This document shows positions 39,540 to 49,954 of a stretch of 64,000 nucleotides of DNA, in pieces. The notes under the pieces were generated by a model. It was given only the letters and a program-made list of their open reading frames with translations, was not told the origin of the DNA and did no database searches. The position numbers and the translations under genes were made by a program. This DNA comes from Saitoella complicata NRRL Y-17804 (Eukaryota; Ascomycota; Saitoellomycetes; Saitoellales; Saitoellaceae), in assembly GCF_001661265.1 (NCBI RefSeq), contig NW_017567009.1, positions 173,666 through 237,665 on the forward strand. The letters run 5' to 3'. Each line of letters opens with the position of its first letter. Within the stretch, counting starts at the first letter, position 1.

Positions 39540-42500
39540 CTATACGTCAGATTCCGCGATGCCGCCAGCGGCCCTTGATTCAGCCGCTCCTGCTCGAAGC
39601 TCACGCTTTACCTCCCTCTCCCCCCGTTCATCAACATCAGTGCGTCGTCGCTTCATTTCGTTTCCGCCGAAGAAGCAACTCCAAAGATCCTTGTTGGCAA
39701 CGACTTCACCACCAGCAGTAACGAGCTTCTTCAAATTCGCCTGTTTTTCTCTTTTCTCCGCATCTTCCAAGGCAGCATCAGAAGACTTGCCTCTATTCTG
39801 AAGTCTCCGTTTTGTGGAGAGATCGAGGATCTTCTCCTCCACTGTGCCATGCACTGTGTAGAGCCAGACCCATGTGTCCTTGGTCTGTCCGATACGATGC
39901 ACACGCGAGATTGCCTGCAACTCAATCGCAGAATTGACAAAAGGCTCGCACAGAAAGACATTACTGGCAACATTCAACGTCAACCCCGCGCTCTGACTCC
40001 GTGCGTGAAGCATAAACACCTCCAGATCAGGTTCCTCATTGAACCGCTGCACAAGCTCTCCTGCCGTCACCTTCGCCGGCTTCCGATCAAGACGGACGTT
40101 CTTGATGTCATTATGTTCAAGTGCTCGTTGAATAACATCAAGCATGTCGCTCCATTGCGAAAAGATGATACTCTTGCTGTTTTTCGGCTGCTTCCACCTG
40201 ATCCACAGCAGATGCCGAACGATCATATCGATCTTCGAACCATATGAATCACTGACAAGTTTCATACTCTTGATCTCCTGAAGCATCTCTGGATCAACTT
40301 TTGCGTAGATCGACTGCGCAAAAGCTTGGTCCTCTTCGTTTTCCATCCATCCAGGAGCAGATGCTTGAGAAACACGCCGGGTACGGTACGTGATGTTTTG
40401 CGTATCTCGTACGGAGAGCTTGGTTTTGCACGCGGGACAAGTAGCGTGCTGTTTTCGCCAGAGCGTCAGACATTCCTTGCAGAAGAGATGTCCGCATCCT
40501 GTAATGACACCAGTCTCGAAGGAATCTTGACAAATGATACAGATCCTCTCAGCCTCGGAGTCATCGTCTGCAGAGTTTTGTAGATGCAGCAGGTAACGAT
40601 GTCGTGATTGAGTCGCCGCAATGGTGTCCGGGAGCTTTTTGATAGTCCCATCCAGCTTCTTCCTAGAGTCCGCCTCCTTTCTCGGGTCAGGGTTGGGTTC
40701 ATATGACAGAACCGAATCCGAAATGACCTGCAACTGAGCAAAGTAGTCGACCCTAGCGTTGTAAACCCTGTTGAAGTGAACGAATTCGTTCTCCAACTTA
40801 TTGCAAGCAGTGAGCTGATCCTGAATGACCTTGTGGAGACGGGTCACCTCCTTAGCAGCGATCTCACGTTCGAGGTTGCGGCCTTGGCCCTCGCCACCGC
40901 CAAGCATATTGTCGCGAGCGATCTCGCGGAACTCATTCCTGATGGCTTGCAAAGAACCCAGATGAAGAGGCAGTCGAGCTTTCTCGGCGTCCGCTTTAAG
41001 CTGCTGCATAATCTCCGACTCCTCCTCTTCTCTCGATGTCGCAGCCTGGGGTCCACTGATAAAGCCATTCAAAGAGTGCACACGCCACGCAAGAGACCTG
41101 ACAAGGACCGCGAGAAGACAAGAACACTCAGCAGCGACGTCGAGCGAGTTCGTGTACTCCTCTCCAGTCGCATCCTGAAAGTCTTCCTGATCAACCAGAG
41201 GGCCAGTAAGTAGCTCCACCATCCGGTTCCTCCAGTCATCCATCACATTTGCCTGTTCATTCAGGGCTTCGCAAAGCTCCTGCAGACGTTCGAAGATGTG
41301 ACGTGACTTGAATCCACCAGTCAACTGCGACTGTAACATCTCTGGAATCTCGGGAAAGTCCTGTTCAGCAGCCTTTTGTTTCAAACCTGTGATGTAGCGA
41401 TTTGCGAGGCGTTCCGGGGCTTGCAACATCCTGGAACGTACGACCTTGGCTTCCTCGTAATATTTCGATTCTTTCTCTTCGTCTTTAATCTCCTCCTGAA
41501 AGTACGCTGTAGCGATGAAGAACAGAAGTCGGTGTTCAGCTTCCAACCACCCACGCAGCCTAGCCTTTGACGCGGTGTATCGCATCTTATCACCCGCCTC
41601 GAAGCCCTCGAGATCGTCCTCCTCTTCAATCTCCTCATCAGCGTCGACAATCCTCGCAGAAGTCGCCCTCTTCTTCCGCATCTCCTCCAGTTCTTCTGTG
41701 ATGGTCTTCACTGTCCTCCGCACCTCCTCCACTACAGGAAACCATATATCAAGCGCCTCCTGATACTCCTTATCATGATCATGAATCCTTCCCTTATTGA
41801 ACTTTGCCGTAACGAGTGCCAGTTCATCCGACGCCACCAACCTTGTCGCCTGCTCCACCATCACTTCCAAAACCTCCTTGATCGACCTCAACTGTCCACC
41901 ACCAAGCCTGTTCACATTCGCTCGACCCAATTGCATATGACAACACGTCTGTCTCAGTCGAAACAACCACTCCTGCATCTTCTTCGCAGCAACCTCCGGA
42001 TCCCAATGCGTCGAAGTCGGGTCTCCCAACTCATTAAACCCAGCCTCGTCAAGAAACTCCTTAAACAGCATCGAGTAATTATGCTCTTCAACAGGCGTAA
42101 GATCAACCGACAAAACGACCCTCCGCTGAACAGGTAACTCCAACTCCGAACCGACAGAATCCTTCGTATGTCGACACGCAATCCCAAAAATGGACATGAA
42201 ATCCGGTCCACAATTCGGGCGGTGAACGAACGCGTTCCAGGCAGGCGGATTCTGGTTGAAGGGGTAATACCGCAAGAAGGTCAATAACCCTAGCACGTCC
42301 GACGCAGAACTCCTCATCGGCGTTCCGCTGACCGCCCATGCGTTCACGCGTGGGATCATACATGCCATGCGAGACGCGTTTGTGCCTTTGTTCTCGACCA
42401 TCTGGGACTCATCAAGACATACTCGCCACCACATCAGCTTCAGCAGTGGTGATTCCCCACGCTCCTTTGGTCGGCCGGGTCGTAAACTTCGCTGAGATGC

Positions 42501-43811
42501 TGGTGCAGCGAAGTGGATCTCGGTTTTCAACACGTCGTAGGTGGTTAGAACGACGTCGTAATCTAAAAGGTGTTCCGGCCTGATATACCCACCCAGCCGC
42601 TTTATGCCATCGTAGACGCCGATTTTTAGTGACGGCGCGTGTTTTTGGCACTCGCTTAACCATTGATTTAGAATTGAAGGAGGGGTGATGACCAAAGTTG
42701 CTTTGGTAGATGTAACAGTCGCGTCACTCCATACATCGTACACGCTCTCATTCGGCGTCGAACAACACTGATGCAGTAGAATCAGAGAAATAATCTCCAA
42801 TGTCTTTCCCAGTCCCATTTCCTCCGCCAGCAGACCTCCCTTGAGAGGCGGATGTCCATCCCCCAAAACACTCTCATCCTTGCAAACCAAACCATATGGT
42901 CGGTTGACGAAGATCTTCTGTCCATTCGCATCCACCTCTTCCACCCACATCGGATGCAACCCAGACTTGGAATCATAGTCCACCAACTGATCTGATCCCT
43001 GCTGCATATCTTTACCTTCCCTCTGCAACATCCACATCGCCGCACGTCGCTGATACGGCAGCATTGTCGAGTCAAGTCTTGGATCTTGTAGCCGTGCATC
43101 ATTTGGTGAAGGCTCTACCGGCGGTCTCGGTAGGTGTTCATAGAAGTACGGCGCCGAGATATCTTCCTCGTTGCCGCTTGGGTATATGTAATCGATTAGC
43201 TTCGCAAGCGCTGGTTCCAGTGTCGGCGTGAATCCCGGCCATAGCCCACTTCCCATTAGCAGCGTCGATACCTCCACCACAACTGTCGCACGCCATGTAT
43301 CGTCTTCAGTTCGATTGAAGCGAAGGGTTGCCGACGTGTGAAACTGCTTCTGAACGTTGCTTTGAGCACGGGGTCGGGCGGTTCGCATGGCTTTCTGCAA
43401 ATCAGAGAAGAGGCCGATGAATCGAGGTAGGTGTTCGAATTGCGCATCGCCTTCGGATATAGATCCATCACTGCAGACGAATGCAAAGTACTGGTTAGCT
43501 GCGTCGTTGCTGATCCACAGCACCTCGTCCCCCATACTCAACCGTACAGAGAGGTCCTTCGTGAGATCCACATCATGAGTGCCACCAACAGCGCCGCCCA
43601 GATCCGTATTAAACTCGAACTCCAGTTGCACCCTTACGAGAGGTATCCAGTCATCGCCCTCTTCCTTAGACACGCGCAATCGCTTCGCGGGTCGTTCGCC
43701 TCCCTCCTCATGATCCAACTCTGCGCCGCGGAGGCGATCGAACAGTTGCGGGTCAACGAAGGTCTCCTGGTCCTTGCCAAAGACAACCGTCATCAACCTG
43801 TTCATTGGCAT
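39540..43811 (-). CDS. IRC20: SNF2-family ATPase with RING finger, IRC20/SHPRH-like
   Basis: Single exon, 1423 residues from the ATG at 43811 (MPMNRLMTVVFGKDQETF). The ATPase begins with MLPYQRRAAMWMLQRE and GGLLAEEMGLGKTLEIISL near residue 330; motif II reads CLDESQMVENKGT near 466. A long insert of about 500 residues with predicted coiled-coil character splits the ATPase. The RING, CIICQDSFETGVITGCGHLF to CPACKTKL, is at about 1089-1125. The C-terminal lobe has IIFSQWSDMLDVIQRAL and [16 protein letters not shown]. Yeast Irc20 and human SHPRH are E3 ubiquitin ligases that act in replication-linked repair and recombination. It is the second SNF2-RING protein in this window besides Rad16. The C-terminus is Arg/Glu-rich. 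Confidence 0.9.
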   Translation of the reverse strand: MPMNRLMTVVFGKDQETFVDPQLFDRLRGAELDHEEGGERPAKRLRVSKEEGDDWIPLVRVQLEFEFNTDLGGAVGGTHDVDLTKDLSVRLSMGDEVLWISNDAANQYFAFVCSDGSISEGDAQFEHLPRFIGLFSDLQKAMRTARPRAQSNVQKQFHTSATLRFNRTEDDTWRATVVVEVSTLLMGSGLWPGFTPTLEPALAKLIDYIYPSGNEEDISAPYFYEHLPRPPVEPSPNDARLQDPRLDSTMLPYQRRAAMWMLQREGKDMQQGSDQLVDYDSKSGLHPMWVEEVDANGQKIFVNRPYGLVCKDESVLGDGHPPLKGGLLAEEMGLGKTLEIISLILLHQCCSTPNESVYDVWSDATVTSTKATLVITPPSILNQWLSECQKHAPSLKIGVYDGIKRLGGYIRPEHLLDYDVVLTTYDVLKTEIHFAAPASQRSLRPGRPKERGESPLLKLMWWRVCLDESQMVENKGTNASRMACMIPRVNAWAVSGTPMRSSASDVLGLLTFLRYYPFNQNPPAWNAFVHRPNCGPDFMSIFGIACRHTKDSVGSELELPVQRRVVLSVDLTPVEEHNYSMLFKEFLDEAGFNELGDPTSTHWDPEVAAKKMQEWLFRLRQTCCHMQLGRANVNRLGGGQLRSIKEVLEVMVEQATRLVASDELALVTAKFNKGRIHDHDKEYQEALDIWFPVVEEVRRTVKTITEELEEMRKKRATSARIVDADEEIEEEDDLEGFEAGDKMRYTASKARLRGWLEAEHRLLFFIATAYFQEEIKDEEKESKYYEEAKVVRSRMLQAPERLANRYITGLKQKAAEQDFPEIPEMLQSQLTGGFKSRHIFERLQELCEALNEQANVMDDWRNRMVELLTGPLVDQEDFQDATGEEYTNSLDVAAECSCLLAVLVRSLAWRVHSLNGFISGPQAATSREEEESEIMQQLKADAEKARLPLHLGSLQAIRNEFREIARDNMLGGGEGQGRNLEREIAAKEVTRLHKVIQDQLTACNKLENEFVHFNRVYNARVDYFAQLQVISDSVLSYEPNPDPRKEADSRKKLDGTIKKLPDTIAATQSRHRYLLHLQNSADDDSEAERICIICQDSFETGVITGCGHLFCKECLTLWRKQHATCPACKTKLSVRDTQNITYRTRRVSQASAPGWMENEEDQAFAQSIYAKVDPEMLQEIKSMKLVSDSYGSKIDMIVRHLLWIRWKQPKNSKSIIFSQWSDMLDVIQRALEHNDIKNVRLDRKPAKVTAGELVQRFNEEPDLEVFMLHARSQSAGLTLNVASNVFLCEPFVNSAIELQAISRVHRIGQTKDTWVWLYTVHGTVEEKILDLSTKRRLQNRGKSSDAALEDAEKREKQANLKKLVTAGGEVVANKDLWSCFFGGNEMKRRRTDVDERGEREVKRELRAGAAESRAAGGIAESDV

Positions 43812-44341
43812 TGCCACAGCGCCCTCCTAAACAGATGAAGGACCGTTCGGCCTTGTCGCAGCTTTTTGGCGACTTCGGCCTTATCGCCGTCAGGTCCGAG
43901 CGTACGCGTCTGAGATGCAGGATGAAGCAGCCAACGCAACCTTAATATGGGCAGCCGGAGCAGGATGTCTTGCGGTCAATGGAGTCAGTGTCGGCCACCT
44001 AATCATAAGTTCCTTCCCTCGCCAAACGTGCAGGTGAGTCCTGGGCCCGCTATGGTCACCTATGGCCAAGTTGGCCGAGCGTAATTAGAAAAGAGCGACA
44101 GGAAGGAACAGACGACATCGACGAACTTGAACTTTCAATTGTAAGAAAACAAACGTAAAGATTAGCCAAACGGACTGCTCCAGTATGCCCCGATCTTAAC
44201 CCTATGACCCCGTTATATCCCCACGCTCATGTATAAATACGTGCACTCCAAACGAACGCACAAGACCTCGATATCGTACACTCCATATCTTCCCTCTCCC
44301 TTCTCCCTAAACTTTCGACTTCAACAATCTTTGAAAATATC
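43812..44341. other. Intergenic region between IRC20-like and arrestin genes
   Basis: About 530 bp. It includes the 5' flank of the IRC20-like gene and the 3' flank of the arrestin gene. A TATA-like ATGTATAAATACG is at about 44229-44241, but no gene starts close by on either strand. Confidence 0.4.
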
Positions 44342-45802
44342 TTACACCAACCAAACCATCAACTCCTCCTCCGACCTCTCCGTGGCCTCCTCGAAAGTCG
44401 GCGGCGGACCGTTCTCCTCAATAGCGCGCTCCTCCTCTTGTTCGGAGACATACGAGCTAATACTCCTCAACGAACTCCTTCGACTCGGCGGGGCCCGTCC
44501 AGCGGGTCTTCCCCTTCCTGTGCCATCTCCTTCCGTGGGCGACATCGTGCGTGACCCGAAACCATGACCATTGCGTTCAAGGGAGTGCGAACGAGAGGGC
44601 GGAGCGGTGGATGCGGGAGACTGCATCCGACTCTCCCTCTCCGCCTCCTCCCGTTTCGATAGGATAGGGACAGAGTTAACCGATGAAGCTCGGGATCCCG
44701 TCTCCTCCGAATTATACTCCGGCGTCATATACCCCGGCAACTCCAACAACTCCTCTCCAATACTCCTCTGAAACACCTTCACTCCCAACTCCCTCACCAC
44801 CTTCTTCTTTAACCACCCACTCCTCGCAACCTCAATCCTCAACGAATGCGTGACTCTAACATGCACACCCTGCGTAACACGGCCATGGACGCGATGATCC
44901 GGGATCGGAAGTTGTGCGAGGATTGGTTTCGTTGTGGTCGTGGAGACTGCGAAGGGGGGGAGTTCGGCGGTGGCAACGGCGTAGGTGTCGAAGACATAGG
45001 GGATGCGGTTGACGAGGTAGGAGACTGTTTGGAGTAGGGAGACGGTGGTGTGGGTGATGTCCGGGGCGTCGCCTTTCATGTCTGCGTCGGTCTTGAGCTT
45101 TAGGGTTAGTTTGACGGGGAAGACGCAGCCGGGGCCTTTGTAGGCATGTAGAGGGTATTTGACGTCGATTTCCCAACGGCTGCTTCCCAGTGGGAGTATA
45201 CTATGCCCATCCATCGGCGGGAGTACTCCGAACTGGAGTGGATTCCGTGGTGCTGATAGTGAACCCACTGACATAGGATTGATGACCTCAAGCCACGTCA
45301 TTGGATCCGACATCCTCCCCAGTTTGGTCACACCTTCCAGACTCACTTTCAAGAAATACTTGATACTACCCGACCCCGTCTCGATTGTACGTGGTGACGC
45401 AGGCGGCAAGTCCTCCAGCATGTCGAACACGTACGGGTGCCCAGCAATCAGGACAGGATTCGTCGGAGTAGATCGCCAGAGCACCCATCTCAGATGTGAT
45501 ATCTTCTCTCGATGAACATCCGACAAAACCCCCATTCCAGTCTCCTGTCGTGCATTCAGTTTGATTAAGCCGTAGAACTCGGCCGTGAGCTGTTGCGCGT
45601 GAACGGGTGCTGTAAGGCTGAAGTTGACTCTGTTTGCTCGTTAGTGCCATCAAATGAGAAAAGCTGACCAAAAAGCGAACCTCGACTTGATAACGACGCG
45701 ATGTGCAATCCTAGGATCCGGCGGTGCAGTCCCATCACTACGTTGTCGCAGCGTATCGGCAATTGCCGTATGTAGGTGGAAGCGGTCTGGCGAAACGTCC
45801 AT
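44342..45802 (-). CDS. Alpha-arrestin (arrestin-related trafficking adaptor)
   Basis: Exons 45802-45681 and 45629-44342 encode 469 residues; the 51-nt intron uses GTTCGC and AACAG. The arrestin N-domain has VNFSLTAPVHAQQLTAEFYG and GHPYVFDMLEDLPPASPRTI; the C-domain has DVKYPLHAYKGPGCVFPVKL and LLQTVSYLVNRIPYVFD. The C-terminal 130 residues are Ser/Arg/Pro-rich and disordered, with PPPTFEEATE near the end. Canonical PPxY motifs are not seen, so Rsp5/Nedd4 binding, if any, may use variant motifs. Fungal alpha-arrestins direct ubiquitylation and endocytosis of nutrient transporters. The start at 45802 is the first ATG in frame; a further 5' exon is possible. Confidence 0.85.
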
Positions 45803-46469
45803 GATGCTTCCTCCTTCGTCGTCTCCTATACGTCTCAATCAAACAATGGTATATCCTGGTGTCCTGTTCCAAGGTTCTTGTTGGTATACGAGCTTCAGTC
45901 GCGCTTTCTCCACAATCCGGAATTCCCGCCCGCTAATTGCACCTTGTTCGATATGGGCCCTTTTAGCTAGCTGGAGACGGTTGTGTACATGTGGCGCCGG
46001 TCAATTACGAAGCAAATCAGGCCTCGATGGGTCTGACAAATCCTGTCAATTTACTCAAATGAACGGGAATGTGCCTTGAGATTGGGTGGAGGGAAGGTCT
46101 GGTTGACAGCCGGGTGGACTCCGGAAGACCTGTGTGACCTGTGTGGCAGACAGCTGTGGGTACACACCATTGTTTGATCAATTGCAGTCTCTCTGCCTGC
46201 TATTTACATCCATACATTCTGGCCTTGAATAATTTCCCCTTCCGCTTATGCTTATGCATCAGAACCTTGGAGATGAACCCGAGGCTTCCAGGCGTAACCT
46301 GTCAACTGGTCTCTCGGAGCAGCTTCCTTCCTGACATCATAACGGCGGCAGGGGCCGGGCCGAATATGTGTCCTCGGACGCTGAAGACGTAGACGGAACT
46401 TCGTAGCATATACACCTCTCATGTGCATACACGTGAACAGAATCCCGGTTCACCATTGCCGTGTGCGTC
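45803..46469. other. Intergenic region between arrestin and MBIP-like genes
   Basis: About 670 bp with no supported gene, holding the arrestin promoter and the 3' flank of the MBIP-like gene. Short ORFs lack domain features. Confidence 0.4.
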
Positions 46470-47384
46470 TCACTCCCACGTCTTCCTCAACCCCAGACCC
46501 GAACTCTTCTCCTTCTTAACCCCACCCTTCTTCTTCTGCTTCCTAACCTCCTCCCTACTAACCGCATCCTCAAACCTAACCTTCACAACCGTCGCCTCAC
46601 ATTCCTTGTCCTCCCGTCCCGGCTGCCGAAAATGCAACGCAGCCCACGGGGGATGATCCCTCTCCAGCCTCAAGATATGCTTCTCCACAGCTCCTATCCG
46701 GCCCTCCAGCGTTGCGGGCGGACGCGGAGCGTAGGTTATGTTGAGGTGTTGTTCGATATTTGTGATACGCTCGTTATGGGCAGATTCGAGGTAGGCTTTG
46801 GGTGTTTGAGGGAGAATTGCGGCTTTTGCATCGTGTCGGATTGTTGTACCGGAGCCGATGAAGGTACTACGTTCGAGAGGGCCGCTGGCGTAGCGGATGA
46901 GATCGTATTGCATTTGGATGGAGCGATCGATTTGGATTGCGGAGGTGCGGGCGGCGGATTCGTCTTCGTTGGTGGGATCGGCGACGGCTTTTCGTTTACG
47001 GAGGTATTCGTTCTGGTTACTTTCGTCGATTCGTTCTCGTTTTTCTCGGATGAGAGCTTTCATGTCTTTCTTTGCCTGTAGCTCGCTGATCAGCATTCAT
47101 TCGAACAGCTGCCAGTGACCCACTTTCGCAACTGCATTGACAGCCTCTTCTTCGAGAGCTTCAAGAGCGTGCCCAGAACCCTCTGTATTAGACAGCATAA
47201 GCTGCTCCGATAGGTCCAATACCTTTCCCGCAACGAGTTCCTCTTGAGCCGGAGAGAAGAGCGTCAGGTCCAGCTCCAGTCCAGCCAACGTCTCCTGCAA
47301 CCCCAGCTCCTCACAAAACGTGATCAATGCCTTGAACCACGGTACGGGTCGTTGCTCCTCCGTCTTTGTATCCTCTCTGTCCAT
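46470..47384 (-). CDS. Coiled-coil protein, tentatively MBIP-like
   Basis: Exons 47384-47124 and 47075-46470 encode 288 residues. The 48-nt intron uses GTGGGT, a CTGAT branch and CTACAG; it removes an in-frame stop and gives NAVAKAKKDMKALIREKRER. The start is the ATG at 47384 (MDREDTKTEEQRPVPWFKAL). The conserved-looking region is HNERITNIEQHLNITYAPRP and RIGAVEKHILRLERDHPPWA, a helical pattern that recalls MAP3K12-binding inhibitory protein 1, an ATAC acetyltransferase complex subunit in animals. The tail is Lys-rich. Function is not established; the family call is tentative. It diverges from the SMAP-domain gene with 159 bp between starts. Confidence 0.55.
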
Positions 47385-47543
47385 TGTTGGCAGATCTTCG
47401 ACTGAAATCCTTCTGGTCACCGTATCTCCTTATCGGTACTTATCCGGACCCGTCCCTACTGTGCCACACCAAGCCGCACCCAAATATTTTCCCAGACAGG
47501 GTAACACAAATACAAACCTTCCGATCCTCCCGTCATCCCAATC

Positions 47544-48686
47544 ATGGCCAAAACACCCAGAGAACACAAGAGGAAGCGCGAAGAGTCCTCGGCTCCTGCC
47601 GCTGCTGTTGAAGCCAGTGCGAATGCTGCTTCGGCGCCTACTGCTGATGCGCCCATCGCTGAACATTTCGGAATGAACCCTGCGCGAATGGCATTCCTGA
47701 ATGCCGGCGAAGAGCCCGAGCTTGGTTATGGCGGTGGTCGTGGCGAGCGTGGAGGCCGTGGTGGTCGTGGTGGACGCGGTGGTCGTGGTGGTCGTGGTGG
47801 ACGTGGAGGCTTCCAGCCTGGATCATGGCGTGAGGAGCGCCTACCCCAGGCTCAGACCGAGCTAATCGGTGGTAATAAGATCGTGTTCGACGAGAACACT
47901 ATTGGGGACCAGGTTGAGGCTTTGGTGAAGGCCGAGGAGCCGAAGGAGAAAAAGGAGAAGAAGAGGGACAAGAGAGATGGGAAAGAGAAGAAGGAGAAGG
48001 CTGCTGATGAGGATGAGCCCAAGGCGAAGAAGGTCAAGACTTCAAAGACTGAGGACGAGACCAAGGAGAAGAAGCCTAAGAAGGGTAAAAAAGAGAAGGA
48101 CGAGGAGAAAGCTAAGGCTAAGGCCGAGAAGGAAGCGAAGGCTGCCAAGAAAGCCGAGAAAGCCGAGAAAGCCGAGAAGAAGGCTATTAAGGCCGCGAAG
48201 TCTGAGAACCGAAGACTGAAACACGAGGCGAAATCCGAGAAGGCGAAGGAGGAGACGGATGCTCAGGCTGAGGTTAATGGCGAGGAGATTAAGCCCTCGA
48301 AGAAGGAAAAGAAGGAGGCGAAGGTGAAGGAGAAGAAAGAGAAGAAGGACAAGAAAGACAAGAGCGTCAAGAAGGAAAAGAAAGAGAAGAAGGAGGCCCC
48401 CGCAGACCCCGAATCCACCTCCACCTCCGAAACCCAACCAACAGACGAAAACTCCACCAACTGGGCCGCAGCCGACCTCAACGGCGACGACGCTCGCAAG
48501 AACAAATTCCTCCGTCTCATGGGCGCGGCGAAGGCTGGTAACGCTACCTCGGGTGGTGGAAAACTCGAGGATTCAGAGCAGAAGAGGAAGAGGGAGCAGG
48601 AGCTTGAGAAGCAGTTTCAGGCGGGATTGGAGATGCAGAATATGAGGATGATGGGCGGAGGCGCGAAACGTGGGTTGGGTGCATAG
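47544..48686 (+). CDS. RGG-box, Lys-rich protein with C-terminal SMAP-like domain
   Basis: Single exon, 380 residues. Order: a polar Ala-rich N-terminus; an RGG/RGGRGG run at about 60-92; a Lys/Glu-rich low-complexity segment of about 200 residues with KEKKEKK and AKKAEKAEKAEKK repeats; and a C-terminal block NWAAADLNGDDARKNKFLRL followed by LMGAAKAG and a basic helix, which matches the small acidic protein (SMAP)-like domain. RGG and KKx repeats suggest a nuclear or nucleolar RNA-binding protein. Its exact role is not known. The composition, not domain content, dominates the sequence, so search hits in the middle would be unreliable. Confidence 0.75.
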   Translation: MAKTPREHKRKREESSAPAAAVEASANAASAPTADAPIAEHFGMNPARMAFLNAGEEPELGYGGGRGERGGRGGRGGRGGRGGRGGRGGFQPGSWREERLPQAQTELIGGNKIVFDENTIGDQVEALVKAEEPKEKKEKKRDKRDGKEKKEKAADEDEPKAKKVKTSKTEDETKEKKPKKGKKEKDEEKAKAKAEKEAKAAKKAEKAEKAEKKAIKAAKSENRRLKHEAKSEKAKEETDAQAEVNGEEIKPSKKEKKEAKVKEKKEKKDKKDKSVKKEKKEKKEAPADPESTSTSETQPTDENSTNWAAADLNGDDARKNKFLRLMGAAKAGNATSGGGKLEDSEQKRKREQELEKQFQAGLEMQNMRMMGGGAKRGLGA

Positions 48687-48917
48687 AGGGGAGGAAAAGG
48701 AAAGAAAGGGAGAGAAAGGATTGCATCAACTATAGATCATACGTACACCCAGTACAGAATCGTACATGCATTTTACTACATCTGCTACATCCATCCCATC
48801 TTGATATAAGGTCTTGGCTTCGTCAAATGTGGTATTCCTCTGCCGTTGGTTCGAAAAGTATGTACGGCCGTATGAGGTCAGTGCAGGTGGTGCAGGTGCC
48901 CATGGTATGGGGAAGTT

Positions 48918-48930
48918 GGGGGGGGGGGGG
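48918..48930 (+). repeat. Poly-G tract (13 G)
   Basis: A run of 13 consecutive G starts at 48918, about 80 bp before the SDHAF1 start codon, followed by TGCGG. It is a site for length variation or G-quadruplex formation and is easily miscounted in assemblies. Confidence 0.85.
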
Positions 48931-48984
48931 TGCGGAAATCGTGGGAGATGAAGCGAAGGGCCAAAGCTTCCACACCGCAATTCG

Positions 48985-49010
48985 CCCCAACCCCCAACCC
49001 CCAACCCCCA
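48985..49010 (+). repeat. Short telomere-like tandem CCCCCAA tract
   Basis: The plus strand reads CCCCAACCCCCAACCCCCAA then CCCCCA, three to four units of (C)4-5AA directly before the ATG at 49013. It is G-rich on the minus strand. Confidence 0.85.
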
Positions 49011-49012
49011 GC

Positions 49013-49391
49013 ATGCCCAAATTCCGATACTCAGGCATCCAGCTCGACGTACTACACCTCTACCGAGCATGTTTCCGCGCCGTGCGATCAAAACCTGTGG
49101 TACGTTCCCCCACTCCTCGAACGCCCGACATTCGTTGAGCGGGGAGTTAACTGTGGGTGGATTGGATGTAGGATGCACAACCACACTTCAAACATTTCAT
49201 CAGGTTCGAATGCTGGCATCGCGAGTTACCTACATGCTTGGTAATACTAACGCGGGCGTTCGAACAGGTCCGAGTTTCAGAAAAACATGGGGTTAAGCAA
49301 GAAGGATTTCAGCACGGTTGAGTTTTTGGTGAGGAAGGGGAATCGGCAGTTGGAGATGTATAGAAACCCGGGGATTAAGGATATTCGATAG
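49013..49391 (+). CDS. SDHAF1: Succinate dehydrogenase assembly factor 1 (LYR protein)
   Basis: Three exons: 49013-49099, 49172-49203 and 49268-49391, giving 80 residues; introns are 72 and 64 nt. Exon 1 carries the LYR motif in SGIQLDVLHLYRACFRAVRS; the 32-nt exon 2 gives DAQPHFKHFI; exon 3 gives SEFQKNMGLSKKDFSTVEFL and RKGNRQLEMYRNPGIKDIR. All three parts match the SDHAF1/Sdh6 pattern and length. The protein resides in the mitochondrial matrix and guides Fe-S insertion into the Sdh2 subunit of complex II. G-rich and C-rich tracts lie directly upstream in the promoter or 5' UTR. Confidence 0.92.
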
Positions 49392-49954
49392 TGTTGGAAC
49401 GGGGGAAAGCGCCGCACAGTAAGCGACTAAGACGTTCGGTCTCCGGTCGGCAGAGGGCCTGTGAACGGTCAGCACAAGCTCGGGCGAGAGCTTCAGAGCC
49501 ACGGATTACAGGGAAGGAAAGAAAAAAGGACTGCTATACGATATCTGCATGTACGTTCAGAAGCAGAAGTGAAAGGGAGTACGTCGAAACTGCTACCACC
49601 ACAAGGATAGTGGTACGGGCAGGCATGGCAGGACCAGCAGCATGGTAGCACCAGCATACAAAGGTCCAATACACGTCGTATTGCTATACACGTCGTCCCT
49701 TCGACCTCCTCAGCTAAATAATACCCATGCAAATCATATATGTATGCATGATGGGCTCCTCACGACGGCACAATAAAGCATTGTGTCCGCACATTCAGAA
49801 AATCCCAGAGCGTCCTGGTAGCCATAGAAGGATACCGATCGTCAGATATTAGTGTTGTCGTCCTTCCCCCACCCATTTTTCTCTTCCTTCTTTCAGCAAC
49901 ACCGCCTCCCCTATATGTTGTTATTTTTCACCGCTAACCGGTCTCGGAGTTCAT
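49392..49954. other. Convergent 3' region, SDHAF1 and arginase
   Basis: About 560 bp between two convergent stop codons. Short ORFs are not supported. It is likely two 3' UTRs. Confidence 0.4.

Noticed and set aside
44068-44110. tRNA-like TTGGCCGAGCG (A-box pattern)
   Set aside because: No B-box, anticodon arm or matching acceptor stem is found within 100 bases downstream.
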